From the NCBI RefSeq assembly GCF_003573695.1, contig NC_039367.1, positions 29,846,442 to 29,910,441 on the forward strand: a stretch of DNA of 64,000 bases. Direction: 5' to 3'. The notes below the pieces were generated by a model that made no database searches, had not been told where the DNA came from, and saw nothing but the letters and a program-made list of their open reading frames with translations. The DNA is from Papaver somniferum (lineage: Eukaryota; Streptophyta; Magnoliopsida; Ranunculales; Papaveraceae). Shown in pieces: positions 11,311 to 22,945 of this stretch; position 1 is the first letter of the stretch, and each line of letters begins with the position of its first letter. Made by a program: the position numbers and the translations under genes.

Positions 11311-12086
11311 GAATATCAATACGTATTCGCATGGACATACGAGGAAATGCCTGGCTTGGACGAGAAGCTGGTCACTCACCATATACACATAATACCCGGA
11401 TCCAAGTCGGTCAAACGAACCCCGAGACAGTTCAGGCACGATGTGGAAGAACAGATCAAGATGGAGATTCAAAAGCTACTGGCTGCTGGTTTCATCAAAC
11501 CCATTCACCATACTACTTGGTTGGCCAACGTGGTTCCAGTAAAAAAAAGAACGACCAAATCAGGTCCTGCGTCGATTTTAGGGATCTGAACAAATGTTGC
11601 CATAAAGATGATTTTCCACTTCCTAACATTGACATGCTGGTAGACGCCACCAGTGGACATGGTATGTTCTCTTTCATGGACGGGTACAACGGCTACAATC
11701 AAATAAAGATGTACGAACACGACGCAAGTAAGACGGCTTTTCGAACTCCCCTCGGAAAATTTTACTATGCTTTGATGCCCTTAGGTTTGAAAAATGTTTG
11801 CGCCACCTACCAACGCGCCATGACTACCATTTTTCACGACATGATGCACAAGCAAGTCGAAGATTATGTAGATGACATAATGGTTAAATCAAAAACTCTG
11901 GCGGCCCATGCACAGATTCTGCGGCAGGTGTTTGAAAGGTGTCGTGAGTACAAACTGAAGATGAATCCATTGAAGTGTGCTTTTGGTGTCTCTTCGCGTA
12001 AGTTCCTAGGTTTCCAGGTAACCGCCGAGGGAATTAAAGTCGAACCTGTTAAAACCCAAGCCATCCTCACAATACCACCACCATGA
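11311..12086 (+). pseudogene. Element A reverse transcriptase
   Basis: The N-terminal part (EYQYVFAW, EEMPGL, AAGFIKPI) is read in one frame to about 11545. There an A-rich run near 11541-11548 hosts a frameshift, and the rest continues in the frame open from 11271. Motifs follow in order: CVDFRDLNK, DDFPLP, FSFMDGYNGYNQIKM, MPLGLKN and the catalytic YVDD (11865-11876), then FLGFQVTAEGI. This would copy genomic RNA into DNA. The order and the VDDIMVKS context fit Tat-type elements. The frame ends at a TGA (12084-12086). Confidence 0.85.
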
Positions 12087-12606
12087 ACTGTGAAAGAACT
12101 CCATAGTTTCATGGGTAAAATAAACTACATTCGCCACTTTATACCAGGATCGGCTCAACTTGTTGGTACGTTTAACCCCTTATTGAAGAAAGGAGCGAAC
12201 TTTTTCTGGACCACTCTACAATAGGAGGCGTTTCGGAAGATTCAGCAAATATTGTCTTCCCCAACCATCATGAAGTCTCCCATACAAGGAAGACCGTTGT
12301 GTATCTACACTGCTTTTAGTGACACTGCCGTTTCGGATTTCTCCTCGCCCAAGAAGATGACGAAGGGATTGAACATCCCATATACTACTTCAGTCGAACT
12401 TTAAGAGATGCCGAACTCAGATATCCCAAAGCATAAAAGGTGTGATTGTCCCTGATTCACTCCATCCAGAAATTCAGACATTACCTTCTTTCCAACAAAG
12501 TGGTGATGATATCTAAGTTTGATCCTGTGAAGTTCCTCCTCTCAAAACCGGCCCTGATAGGAAGGCCAACCAAATGGCTCCTCTAAATGTCAGAATTTGA
12601 TATAAC
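12087..12606 (+). pseudogene. Element A connection / RNase H region, decayed
   Basis: After the TGA the same frame gives VKELHSFMGKINYIRHFIP and LLKKGANFFWTT, the connection region that follows gypsy reverse transcriptase. Motifs then scatter over frames (ILSSPTIMKSP, GRPLCIYTA, YYFSRTL). Several indels and stops are present. It would have removed RNA from RNA-DNA hybrids. Confidence 0.6.
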
Positions 12607-12813
12607 GTGCGCTTTCCCAAGATCTATCAAAGGGAAAGAGTTGCGGATTTGCTAGCAGCATTCCCAGGAGAGAATACCACAACGCTACACGAGGACCTCC
12701 CTGGAGATTTTCCGGAAATATCTTTCATCAAAGAAGAAACGTGGCAACTATTTTTTGACGGCTCCGCCACCCCTGAAAACGGTACCGGAAGAGCCTTTGT
12801 GATTCAAGTATCC
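12607..12813 (+). pseudogene. Archaeal-type RNase H of element A, N-terminal half
   Basis: The frame encodes VADLLAAFP and then WQLFFDGSATPENGTGR, the first catalytic strand (FDGSA) of the second, archaeal-type RNase H found in Tat elements. It is cut after AFVIQVS by element B; the target duplication TATCC is at 12809-12813. The domain resumes at 32137. Confidence 0.75.
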
Positions 12814-14482
12814 TGATAGACACATTTTTATATCTGAATTGTCCTCAATGTCTCTATTGCTAGTGCTTGATTTTGTACTTATTATGGTGTTTTTATGTTT
12901 GTGTAGGTGTTTTTGGAGAAATACACTTGTGTGGAAAAAGTTGCTCAAAAAGTGTTATTTGGACCCTCGGAGGACATTTGCTATACGGACCCCAGAGTTG
13001 GCTAAGGGGAACCCAAGGTTATGCGTAGCCCAAATTCTTCCTCAGCACCCAAATTCATCCTCAGCACCCACCTGCTAAGGGCACCCCTAATCTGGATAAG
13101 GGGCACCCTTCTTCATCGTTTAAACTTTGCAAAATGGAGGGAACATATTTCCGTTTGCTGTGTATTTTTCTGTTGGATTTTCGGATGGATTACAGTGATA
13201 TTCAATCACTGATTTCAATTGGGATGATCTTGATAGGCCCAAACAATGTTGGTATGGGTGTTCGAATGAATTTATTTGGGTTGGACAATCCAGTGGAATG
13301 CAAACAGAAGAAGCTAGTTTTCTCGGGTTTTCTGGGAAAGATTGGGCAGAGATTTACTCGGATATTTTCACGGATTCAGACTTGTATGGACCAGTTGAGT
13401 CTCAACAGGATTGGTATGTCTTTTTGAATCATAAAACTTGGGTTGTATGCGTGTCAAGTTGGATAACAGAAAGAGGAGATATTCACGGGATTTCTTGGGA
13501 AGTTACGTGCAGAGTTGTTCCCTGCAATGAGTTTAAATCTGTCCGAGATGAGCAGCAGAGTGTTGGAGTGTGCCAGTTACAAGATAACACAAGAGAATGC
13601 GTGAAAAAAAGGGAAAGAAATATTATCGTATCTGTACAGAATTGAAGAGAGGATTATATGGAGTTAATACGGAAGATTTGATGATGGTGAGGTATAAAAA
13701 GGTCCCTGGGATGTCTTAGAGTGATGACGAGAGTTTGGGGGAGATTACAGAGCTGTGAAAGTCGAGTTTCAGAAGAATCACCATTTTTGTTGCTGTGAAG
13801 AACACCAAGAACATTAGGCGCGCAACAGCAGTCGTTTCTCAACAGTAGAAACGACACACAGGCGAGGGTCGAGAATAAGCGAAAGTACTCTGTTCTATCG
13901 TTCTTTTCAGTTTGTAAGACTGATAACTGTTGAAAACCCGATTTTTAATAGTTTTTCTCCATTTCATCTTTGTAAACACCCTTTGAGAAATAAAAATGAA
14001 TTTTGAGTGTGTTTCCAACATGATGATGAGCTAATTCTCCCACAACCAAGGCAATGAGGAAGCTATTCACGCATGAATAATGGGTACCTATTTCATTTTC
14101 TCTAATTTTTATCTATAATTCACTCAATCACTGCTCTTGCAGAGTTTTTAAATATTTACATAATTTTATTAATTACTTGTGATTCAATTTGATAGATTAT
14201 ACTTTGTTTAATCAATTGATAGTCTATGCTTGGGGAATACAATTAATATTTGATATTATGTTTGATTAATTGTGAATTAAGAAATAAGGGACTTAAAAGA
14301 TAATTAGAGTTTTGGATTATTTTCCATAATTTATTCATGTGTGATAGTGGAATCAGTGTCTTGGTTTTTCCTAATAATCTTGAATTAAGTTTTGTTTGTT
14401 TTTAAATTTCATTAAATCTGAAATCTTTGCTTTCACAAGTCTCAACGAACTTTTTACTACAACTCAATTTGAAATCACATCA
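12814..14482 (+). repeat. Element B 5' LTR (1669 bp)
   Basis: It pairs with 30478-32131. A TATA box (TATAAAAA) is at 13693-13700 and recurs at 31342-31350. This copy has a direct duplication of about 19 bp (CCCAAATTC.TCCTCAGCA, 13029-13070) that the 3' LTR lacks, explaining part of the length difference. Open frames inside it are conserved only because the LTR is. Confidence 0.9.
13693..13700 (+). promoter_or_regulatory. TATA box of element B LTR
   Basis: GGTATAAAAAGGTCCC is conserved in both LTRs of B. Predicted only. Confidence 0.45.
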
Positions 14483-14487
14483 ATTTT

Positions 14488-14505
14488 TGGCGCCGCCGAC
14501 GTGGA
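14488..14505 (+). other. Primer binding site of element B
   Basis: TGGCGCCGCCGACGTGGA follows the LTR after ATTTT. The first eight bases match the Asp-tRNA-type PBS typical of Athila; the rest matches less well, so the tRNA is uncertain. C and D have the same site with GACGCGGA. Confidence 0.7.
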
Positions 14506-15591
14506 CTTGTCTTTAGGCTAGAGTTTTTAGATTTTTTTTTAGGTTTTTATTTGTTTTTCATTTTTATTTTATTTGTTCTTCTTTTTCCTTACAGATTTTG
14601 GAATTTGGAGCGAAAGAAAAATTTGCCAAAGCTTTTGGTGAATACTTAAAGATTTGGAATAAAAGCAAAGCGAAAGGAGCGAAAAAAAAAGGAGAATAAA
14701 AACTAATTAAAAAAAAAGAGAGAGAGAGACAATTTTTTATTTTTATTTTAGAATTTATTTTAGATTATCTTTTTCTTTTGGACTTTATTTTCGGACTTTG
14801 GACTGTGTACTTTGGGACCTTTTTTTTTAAACCCTACGGTAGGGTAGTTTAAATATCAACTTTTTGCAGAGAAGGACGGCGATTACGATATCGCCTCAGC
14901 CCCTCGGGTTCGTACATGACATAGGAGTCGTGGCCCGAGTCGACTTCAGCGGTTCATCCCCCGTCTGGTACGGGAGGTAAGTTTTTCGAAACACTCTCAA
15001 ATCTCCTGTCAGCGAGTTACTATATTCCTTCGTTTGCATATATGCTGAGGATTTGAAAACGGCTGCTTTAATTTCCTAGTAAAGGGCAAGGACTGGCCAT
15101 ACAAGATAAGGGTTCAGATTTCATCACCATTCCCTTCTTACCCTCCTTAGGAAAACGAAACCAAACGCAAACCTAAGCCTAAAATTTGACTAGAACGAGA
15201 CCTATAGGGTAACGAGCTTAATAGGAAAGTCATTCGAAAAATATTGGTTACTCTTTTAATCATGCTTCAAAGTTCATGATGGTTTCTGCGAGTTGAATAC
15301 GCCGCCTTGTAATGCCGGTGAGGCCTTGGGTATCAAAGCTCAATTGAGCTTCCCTTGTCTCGATTTAACTTACTTAAACTCAGATTGATTCCAGAGGGGT
15401 TTGCTTAAATTGTAACGAATTCCCTTTCGAAGGATTAGAAGATGGTCTAGAAATAATCTAAGTGGAGCCATCATGCTTTTTGTTTGCTAGAAATCTTTAG
15501 GTTTGGTTTGGTGGAGTCAGCCTGCTTTGTGTTTGCATAGAATTTCCCTTCCTTTTAGGATTTCTTTCTTTATCTTTTGTTTTTCTAGTGT
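14506..15591 (+). promoter_or_regulatory. Element B untranslated leader with probable intron (14977-15588)
   Basis: An A/T-rich stretch with a GA microsatellite (about 14711-14731) precedes a conserved block (TTCGTACATGACATAGGAGT, CCCGTCTGGTACGGGAGG). A consensus donor GGAGGTAAG (GT at 14977) and a pyrimidine-rich acceptor TTTTTCTAG (AG at 15587-15588) bracket 612 bp, ending three bases before the gag ATG at 15592. Matching donors and acceptors occur in C and D. Splicing is predicted, not shown. Confidence 0.5.
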
Positions 15592-16210
15592 ATGCCCAAG
15601 GTTATTAAAGAGCGGGCTTGGAAAAGAAACACTCTAGGTCGTTTGATTAGTGATAAACCTAGTAGTTCTTCTTGTGAAGGCGAGGAGCTCGAAGACTCTT
15701 CTTTTGAGAGCCCTGTTTTTGGAAACTTCAGTTTTGAGAATCTGTCTCTTCGTGAGGAAAATACCCCTAATACTCAGCTGTGCCAGCAATGGCAACTTTG
15801 AAAGATTACATGTTCCCAACTATGTCCACCCGATCTTCGTGCATTAAATTGCCAGCCACTACGACTAATTTCGAGATAAAACCTAGTATTATTCAGATGA
15901 TCCCTATATTCTTAGGGAAAGATGATGAGAACCCTTATTTTCATATTAGGTACTTTGAGGAAATTTGTGGGACAATTAGAATAAAAGACCTTAATGATGA
16001 AGTCTTGAAACTTAAGATGTTTCCCTTTTCCTTCAGAGATAAAGCCAAGACCTGGCTGAACAACCTACCATATGAATCCATTGAAACATGGCAGGAAATT
16101 ATTGCTGTTTTCTATATGAAATTCTACCCTAAGCATAAAACTACGTCTGTTAGGCAGAAAATTAGTGCTAGTGTGCAACAAGTGGGAGATTCTCTTTATA
16201 GGTTCTTAGA
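15592..16210 (+). pseudogene. Element B gag, N-terminal part
   Basis: ATG 15592 lies just after the acceptor-like site. The first 60 or so residues (MPKVIKERAWKR, LGRLISDKPSSSS) form a short lineage-specific extension. A 1-base shift near 15775 moves the capsid region to the next frame (PAMATLKDYM, DENPYFHIRYFEEICGTI, FPFSFRDKAKTWLNNLP, FYPKHKTTSVRQKISA), which is the retrotransposon Gag domain. The frame is cut after SLYRFLDR by element C (target duplication CAGAT at 16211-16215) and resumes at 24455. Confidence 0.8.
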
Positions 16211-16215
16211 CAGAT

Positions 16216-17717
16216 TGGTGTAGTTTTTAAGTGGTAGTAAAGTTCGTTCAACTCGGATTGTGTGGACTCGATTTTAGACTTAAATTAAAATAGAAAACTT
16301 AAAAAGAAATTGTTCTCAAGATTATAAAAAGCACTGAGACTCAGGATTCCACCAATCTCCAATTTTTATGTGATTTAATCTAGTCAATAATTATGCAACT
16401 CTTTACGTTTGAAGTGATTCTAATATTCGCCTAGACAAGTAGATACTCAAAACAATAGTTGTAAATCGAAAGCATGGACCATCAAAAGACTTAACCTAAG
16501 CATGACCCATCAATTGAGAACACAACCACTTAATCAGAATCTTATATTCTATTTCAGTTCAGTGCAAATAATCATAAAAGAATTACGAAAATTAAATTAA
16601 ATAGAATTTACCACATAATAATTGGAAAAATGGCTTCCTCCGTCGCCTCAGCAATGGGGTTTAGCTCCTCATATTAATAACTTTCTCAATATACATGATT
16701 ATAGCCAAAAAGTTTATTAAAAGATGAAGAAGTACTAAAACAGGAAGTTTAAGACTCACAGAAAGTGTCACAGATAAATGATACAAAGAAACTGCTTCTG
16801 TCTCCGTTTTCTAAGACCGTGCGACCACTGTCGTTGATACAGTTGAAGAACGACTGACTTTAGGTGTCTGTTCTTCGTGTTCTTGAAGGTCTTCAATGGC
16901 GGCAGCAGCAGCAGAAGAGGTTCCTGGATGTTGATTGTTTACACTTTTCTGAGGCTCTAAACTTCTCCCTAGCGTTTCTAATCTCTTCCTGTGCTCGAAT
17001 CAATGATATTTATAGCCAACAGGTGAATCAAATCTCCCCGAATTCTTTTGGTTTATCTCTTTTTTTCTTTGGCAGCAAGTTACGGGAATTTCTCTGTGTG
17101 CGGCTTCTGTTGAGTCCGTGCTCTTCCCAAACTCCCTAAACGCGTCATACTCCAGCTAGGACTCAAACTAGACCTGATACGTACAAATCCTGGCGTCAAA
17201 TTCTCACGCAATCTCTGAAACGCGATATACATGTCCATCTACTCTGTTTTGCTCTCACGGTTTATCCATCCCAGTTCGATCGACCAAATCACTTGCATAT
17301 GACCTATTATCCTCTAGCAAGTCCAGCCCAAGAATTTCCAGTGATTTAATCTCCATAAAACTCCTCAAAAATCCGAATCCTAAACTGCCAGGCGTGAAAG
17401 CTAGTTTTCCCGCCAATTTTCTTCTTTTGAATTTGGGAAGGAAAGTGACCTCCCCCTATCCTGTGTTGTTCTCCCTTTAGCAGCTTCCTGGAAATGAGTC
17501 ACCCCTTAGTAATTAGGTTAACCCTTATCCAAAATCAAGGGTCCGTATAGCAGGTGTTCTCCGGGTGCCTTTATCAACTTTTCGAGCCGAATTTCTCCGC
17601 ACAAGTGTATTTCTCCATAAACACCTATAAAGACATAAAAAGCCATAATACATACGAAATCGAGCACTAAGAATATATACAATTGGGATCATATTAGACA
17701 CATAAATGCGTCTATCA
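16216..17717 (-). repeat. Element C 3' LTR (1502 bp)
   Basis: It is nearly identical to 22946-24449, including a shared 91-residue open frame that is not evidence of a gene. A reverse-strand TATA box (TATAAATA) is at 17007-17014. A polypurine tract (AAGTTTGGGGGTATT on the minus strand) abuts it at 17718-17732. Confidence 0.9.
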
Positions 17718-19249
17718 AATACCCCCAAACTTATTATTCGCTAGTCCTCGAGCAAATCAAATAGAAAATAAAATCCTAACTCACTGTCGCAGGCATCGTC
17801 GATTGCATTTAGAGTATGCAATAAGCCTTTAAACCCCTAGGTGTCCCTAGTGGCCGAGTTATAGTCTCGGGAGGGCTTACTAGAGTATACCCACAAAACC
17901 TTTATACTCCAGACCCTAGCTATCTACACAGAACCTTAGAAGGCACTAAAGGATCTCCTTGGTTGGCATATTTATTGACTACAGGAAGAAGTACCCTGAT
18001 GCGAAATTCCAATTGTTGTACACGAGTTTGCACTCAAGCATACTAAAATTCATATAAAGTGACAGAGCCCTACTCAGATAGTTGCACTATGGACATCATA
18101 TTCGGAGTCAAAACCAATCACATGGATAGATCAAGAAGATGGATATAGAAAAACATAGATGGTTTTGATGTTTACTAAGTGAACGGCGTTTCCCATATCT
18201 GTCTGAAGGCCTCCGCCAAAATGAACCTATCCTAATGGATTGAGATATTAGTCTGACTAATATCAACACACTGGCATATACAAGGGAACCAGTGGTCGAT
18301 AACCTAACTCTAGGTCAACACAACTGGCATATACAAGGGTACCAGTGGTCGACTTTATTGAATTTATTCCTTTTGGTCAAATAGTCTGGTCTCATTTCAT
18401 TTTTTTTCTTTCTTTTTTTGTTTTTCAACTTTTTGGTAACTACCATTTTTTTTCTCTTTTTATTTTTCAACTTTTTTTTTTCTTTTTTCTTTTTTGCATG
18501 GTATCTCAATCACTCTAATTCACCCTAGCATTGGTAACAACTTGAATCGTGGGACCCACCTATCACTTAGAGAAACATAGTTTAAAAACAAAATAAAATA
18601 AAAATAGAAGTGAAAAGGACTCAATGAGATATGGTGAAACTATCATGTTATTTCTAACACCTGAGCTCTGTGCTTTTATGAATAGACTCTTCTAGATGTT
18701 GCCATCTAATCAGATTGGTTCCTCAACTCCTACAACCAAAATGCTTCCATCCACTTAGATTAGTTAGTGCAATCCTAAATATGCATAAATTTCTAAGCTC
18801 TGGAGTTTATTTATTCATACTGCAACTAAAAAGTGTCTCCCATACCCCCAAACTTAAATCTAACATTGTCCTCAATGTTTTAAAGATGAAATTAAAAGCA
18901 TGAACAAGGAGAAACTGTTACCATTTGAAGCAAAAGAGATAAGGAAAGATATTACCATGTTGCATGAGATTGGGTTACCTCCCAAAAAGTGCTAAATTTA
19001 AAGTCTTCAGCCAGACGTCAAATACCATAAAATGGCTAATTACCTTTCAAATCATAAATCAATAGTCGAAATAACTGTGGGTCAATAAAAGCAAATAAAA
19101 TTGCCACAATTATCAGACAACTGCACCAAATCAGAAAAATGAACAGACATAACACATCCTCATCCAAGGTTTCCTGCAAGACAACTGGGTTTTTTCTGTT
19201 GTGCCCATTTGGTCTTCATATGAGTGTCTTGACAAATTGACTCATTCGA
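17718..19249 (-). other. Element C 3' untranslated region
   Basis: It is homologous to the 3' regions of B (29336-30477) and D (46412-47566). It holds the polypurine tract, two copies of the CCACTGG.ACCCTTGTATATGCCAG motif (18258-18360, reverse strand) spaced about 55 bp apart, and long T-rich runs at 18408-18500. No gene is seen. Confidence 0.65.
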
Positions 19250-20596
19250 TCAACAAGTCTGTAGAATTTCCTCCTGGACAATATCAGGAGGATCCGGGTG
19301 CAGAGTCGGAAGTGACTCAAGTAATACCTCAGGTACACTAGGATCGAATCCCAAGTTAGGGACTTCTAATGGAGATAATTGACCATTACTACCCCCAAAC
19401 TTAGGGTAGTCAGTATTCTCGGACAAACCTCTAACTATTGATTGAATTTCTGGATCCTCAGAGTCTTTAAAATACTCAAGAGCTTCTTCTAGTTCATTAC
19501 CCCCAAACTTAGGGTCAACACTACTCTCCGTAAGGCCTAACACCATGGCTTGAATCTCAGGGTCCGTAGAGTCTTTAAAGTACTCAAGAGCTTCTTCCAG
19601 TTCAAAAGTTTGGTCACCTAACTGACTTAAGAGAATTTCCTCATCAAGTTCATCTAAGGAATCACCAAATAAAGTGTCGTCCCAATTATCCTGAGTTAGA
19701 TCCTGAACTAAAGTGCTAATCATATTCACTTCTTCTAAATCATCGGAAGGTTGTATATTAACATTAAATACATTTAGTTCAGTGGTCATATTACCAAAGG
19801 ATATGTTCATAAGTTCGGTCCTACAGTTGATGACAGCGTTAGCTGTGGCTAAAAATGGGCGACCTAAAATCATCGGTATTTGAGCACTAGGATCCTGAAC
19901 AGGCTGAGTATCTAGAACAACGAAATCCACTGGATAAATAAATTTATCAACCTCAATCAGAACATCCTCTATGACACCACGAGGTATTTTGACAGACCTA
20001 TCAGCTAATTGCAATGTCATTTTAGTCGGTTTCAACTTACCAAGACCTAGCTGGTTGTATACATGATAAGGGAGTAAGTTCACACTAGATCCTAAGTCAA
20101 GCAATGCCTTATCTACTGAATAATTACCGATCACACAAGATATGGTGGGGCATCCAGGGTCTTTATACTTAGGGTCTGTTTGGTTCAGAAGGATTGAACT
20201 TACCTGACCAGCTAAAAAGGCTTTCTTATGGACATTAAGCTTACGCTTTCGTGTACAAAGGTCCTTAAGGAACTTGGCATAAGCAGGCATTTGCCTAATT
20301 GCTTCTAATAAAGGGATGTTAATGTTTACCTGCTTAAATATCTCTAGTATTTCGTTGAAAGTCGACTCTCTCTTTGTTGGAGCTAACAACTGTGGATATG
20401 GGGCTTTGGGTACAAAATGAGACCTGTCGGGAACCACATTGGCATCACTAGAAATTTTATCGGTTTCTTCAGTTAGTGGATCCTTCTGGGGATCATCTTG
20501 GGAACTAGAAGGTGGATCTACAGTACGTCCACTATTAGGCATGGCTACCTTATTGTCTACCGTTTTACCACTCCTAAGGGTTGTGACAGAATTCAC
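19250..20596 (-). CDS. Element C Gag C-terminus plus aspartic protease, with 36-residue tandem duplication
   Basis: This 448-residue frame is the longest intact one in the window. It opens within the Gag linker (TTLRSGKTVDNKVAMPNS). It continues through the basic segment LCTRKRKLNVHKKAFL, a protease core with DLGSSVNLLP (active-site D-x-G), ADRSVKIPRG and PMILGRPFLAT. After EEVNMISTLVQDL it diverges from B and D. Two copies of about 36 residues starting ELEEALEYFKDS and ending PKFGG lie in tandem near residues 325-400. It stops at 19250, where B and D would lead into reverse transcriptase. The true start is upstream, because gag is broken by a stop and a 1-base loss. The C-terminal acidic repeat has no function I recognise. 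Confidence 0.75.
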   Translation of the reverse strand: MNSVTTLRSGKTVDNKVAMPNSGRTVDPPSSSQDDPQKDPLTEETDKISSDANVVPDRSHFVPKAPYPQLLAPTKRESTFNEILEIFKQVNINIPLLEAIRQMPAYAKFLKDLCTRKRKLNVHKKAFLAGQVSSILLNQTDPKYKDPGCPTISCVIGNYSVDKALLDLGSSVNLLPYHVYNQLGLGKLKPTKMTLQLADRSVKIPRGVIEDVLIEVDKFIYPVDFVVLDTQPVQDPSAQIPMILGRPFLATANAVINCRTELMNISFGNMTTELNVFNVNIQPSDDLEEVNMISTLVQDLTQDNWDDTLFGDSLDELDEEILLSQLGDQTFELEEALEYFKDSTDPEIQAMVLGLTESSVDPKFGGNELEEALEYFKDSEDPEIQSIVRGLSENTDYPKFGGSNGQLSPLEVPNLGFDPSVPEVLLESLPTLHPDPPDIVQEEILQTC

Positions 20597-21852
20597 TTGA
20601 TTAAATGGTTTTGCACCTACTTCATTAACTCCTCTAGGGTTGGGTATCGGTTGACTAGGAAATTACCTTTTTCTCTTAGAGAATCATTGATCAGACTAAC
20701 CTGGTCTTTCAATTCAGAAATGGCCTGACTATGTTCTTGTCCTATCCTATTACTAGCTTCTATGCTTTGTGAAAGCAATTGACGCATATTTTAAGTATTT
20801 TGAATAAATGAGGTGAGAGTTTCCTCTAGACTTAAGATTTTCTTATCAGACTGATTCTGAAACTGAGTTGATCCTGAAGTATTCTTAGTATAGCCAAAAC
20901 CTGGGGGAACATTAGAATTACTAAACTGACCTTTCTCCTTAGACCATGAAAGGTTCGGATGCTTTCTCCAACCAGGATTATAGGTTTCTGAATATGGGTC
21001 AAACTTTTGACGGTGATCAAGTCTAGTGTCATTATTATAAAGAGCATTGGCTCGCTCTTCAATAGTCTGGCCTTCCCAAAAAGGCTCTACTCTACCACTA
21101 GTGTGACCCAATTCTAAAGCTTCTAACCTTTTTTCTATAGCAGCAATTTTGGCATCTGATTCATAGCCTCCTTCTACCCTATTAACGTTTCCTCTACCTA
21201 GAAGAATTGTTCTCTTGGGTTCCCTACAATATTCCCATTGCTGGGTCTTTTCGGCGATTTCATTCAAAAATTCCATCGCCGCATCAACAATTTGGTTTTC
21301 AAAACCACCAGTGCATAGAGACTCAACCATGGTTGTTGTCGAATAATCTAAACCCTCATAAAGGATTTGAACTAGCCTAACCTTTTCTAAACCATGATGA
21401 GGAAATTGGGCTAATAAGTCATTGAACCTTTCCAAATACCTATATAACGATTCTCCCTCCTGTTGAGAAAATGTGCAGATTTGCGTCCTAATAGACGATG
21501 TTTTGTGCCTAGGGAAAAACTTGTTCAAAAAGGCAGATGTAAGTTGTTCATATGTTTCTATTGAACCGGAAGCCAAACTATATAGCCACGATTTGGCTTT
21601 ATCTTTCAGGGAAAAAGGAAATAACCTGAGTTTCAAAGCATCATCATCAAGGTCTCTAATCTTTAGGGTACTACAAATTTCCTCAAAATCCCTAACATGG
21701 AAGTATGGGTTTTCATTTTCTTTCCCTAAAAAGATTGGGAGCATCTGTAGGGTCCCATGCCTAAGTTCATAATTTTCTTCAGTTTCGGCTAACGTGATAC
21801 AAGAAGGACGAGTAGTCCTAGTTGGGTTCAACAAAGCTTTCAAAGTTGCCAT
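20597..21852 (-). pseudogene. Element C gag (capsid region)
   Basis: The first ATG (21850-21852) begins MATLKALLNPTRTTRPSCI. The capsid domain follows (NENPYFHVRDFEEICSTL, FPFSLKDKAKSWLYSL, FFPRHKTSSIRTQICTFSQ, SLYRYLERFNDLLAQ), with a linker rich in N, S and G (DPYSETYNPGWR). It lacks the roughly 60-residue N-terminal extension seen in B and D. An in-frame TAA at 20788-20790 ends the first frame. A single-base loss in GGTAATTTCC near 20660 puts the rest out of frame with the protease ORF. Without these two lesions gag and protease would be continuous. Confidence 0.8.
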
Positions 21853-22922
21853 TGCTGGCACGATCGGGATATTTGGGATTCTATGCAATCACAAAACAAG
21901 GATGACTCAACCAAATCAAACCTAATTTTCTAGCAAACAAAAAGCATGATGGTTCCACTTAGATTGTTTCTAGACCAGCTTCTATTCTTTCGAAAAGGAA
22001 TTCGTTACAATCTGAGCAAACCCCTCTAGAATCAATCCGAGTCAAAGTAAGTTGAATCGAGGCGAGGGAAGCTCAGTGGAGCTTTGATACCCAAGGCCTC
22101 ACCGGTTACAAGGCGGCGCAGTCACGCATTCAACTCACAGAAACCATCATGAACTTCGAAGTATGCTCAAAAGAGTAACCAATATTTTTCGAACGACTTT
22201 CCTATTAAGTTCGTTACCCTATAGGTCTCGTTCTAGTCAAAATTTTAGGCTTAGGTTCGCGTTGGTTTAGTTTTCCTAAGGCAGGCAAGAAGAGAACGGT
22301 GATGAAATCCGAACCCTTATCTTATATGGCCAGTCCTTTCCCTTTACTAGGAAATCAAAGAAGCCGTTTTCAAGTCCTCAGCATATATGCAAACGAAGGA
22401 ATACAGTAAACCCGCTGACAGGGGATTCGCCGGTGTTTCGAAAAAACTTACCTCCCGTACCAGACGGGCGAAGAACCGCTGAAGTCAACTCGGGCCACGA
22501 CTCATATGTCATGTACGAACTCGAGGGGCCGAGGCGATATCGTAATCACCTTCCTTCTCTGCATACAGTTTTTTTATTTAAACCAACCCTTCCGTAGGGT
22601 TTAAAAATAATAATGTCCCAAAAAGTCCAAAAATAAAGTCCAAAAAGTGTCCAAAAATAAAAAGAAAAATTACAAAAAAATAAAACCCTATTTACAGTTT
22701 CTAAAAATAAACCAAAATAACTATATACAAAATCTTCTTCTTCACTCCTTTCGGATTCCTCTTTTCTTTCCTTCTTTGGCGATGCTTTCCCTTTATAGCA
22801 CGTTTTCTTTCCTTGTAGCTTCGCTCGAAATCTGAAAAGAATCAAAAAATACCAAAGGCGTAAAAGAGAACAAAAATTCTAAAAGAAATAAAATAAATCT
22901 AAAACCTAAAACCTAATACAAA
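21853..22922 (-). promoter_or_regulatory. Element C leader with probable intron (22451 down to 21881)
   Basis: On the minus strand GGAGGTAAG (donor GT at 22451-22450) and TTGCATAG (acceptor AG at 21882-21881) bracket about 571 bp, ending close to the gag start. The leader is collinear with those of B and D. Predicted only. Confidence 0.45.
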
Positions 22923-22940
22923 TCCGCGTCGGCGGCGCCA
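22923..22940 (-). other. Primer binding site of element C
   Basis: The minus strand reads TGGCGCCGCCGACGCGGA, five bases inside the 5' LTR, as in B and D. Confidence 0.75.
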
Positions 22941-22945
22941 AAAAT

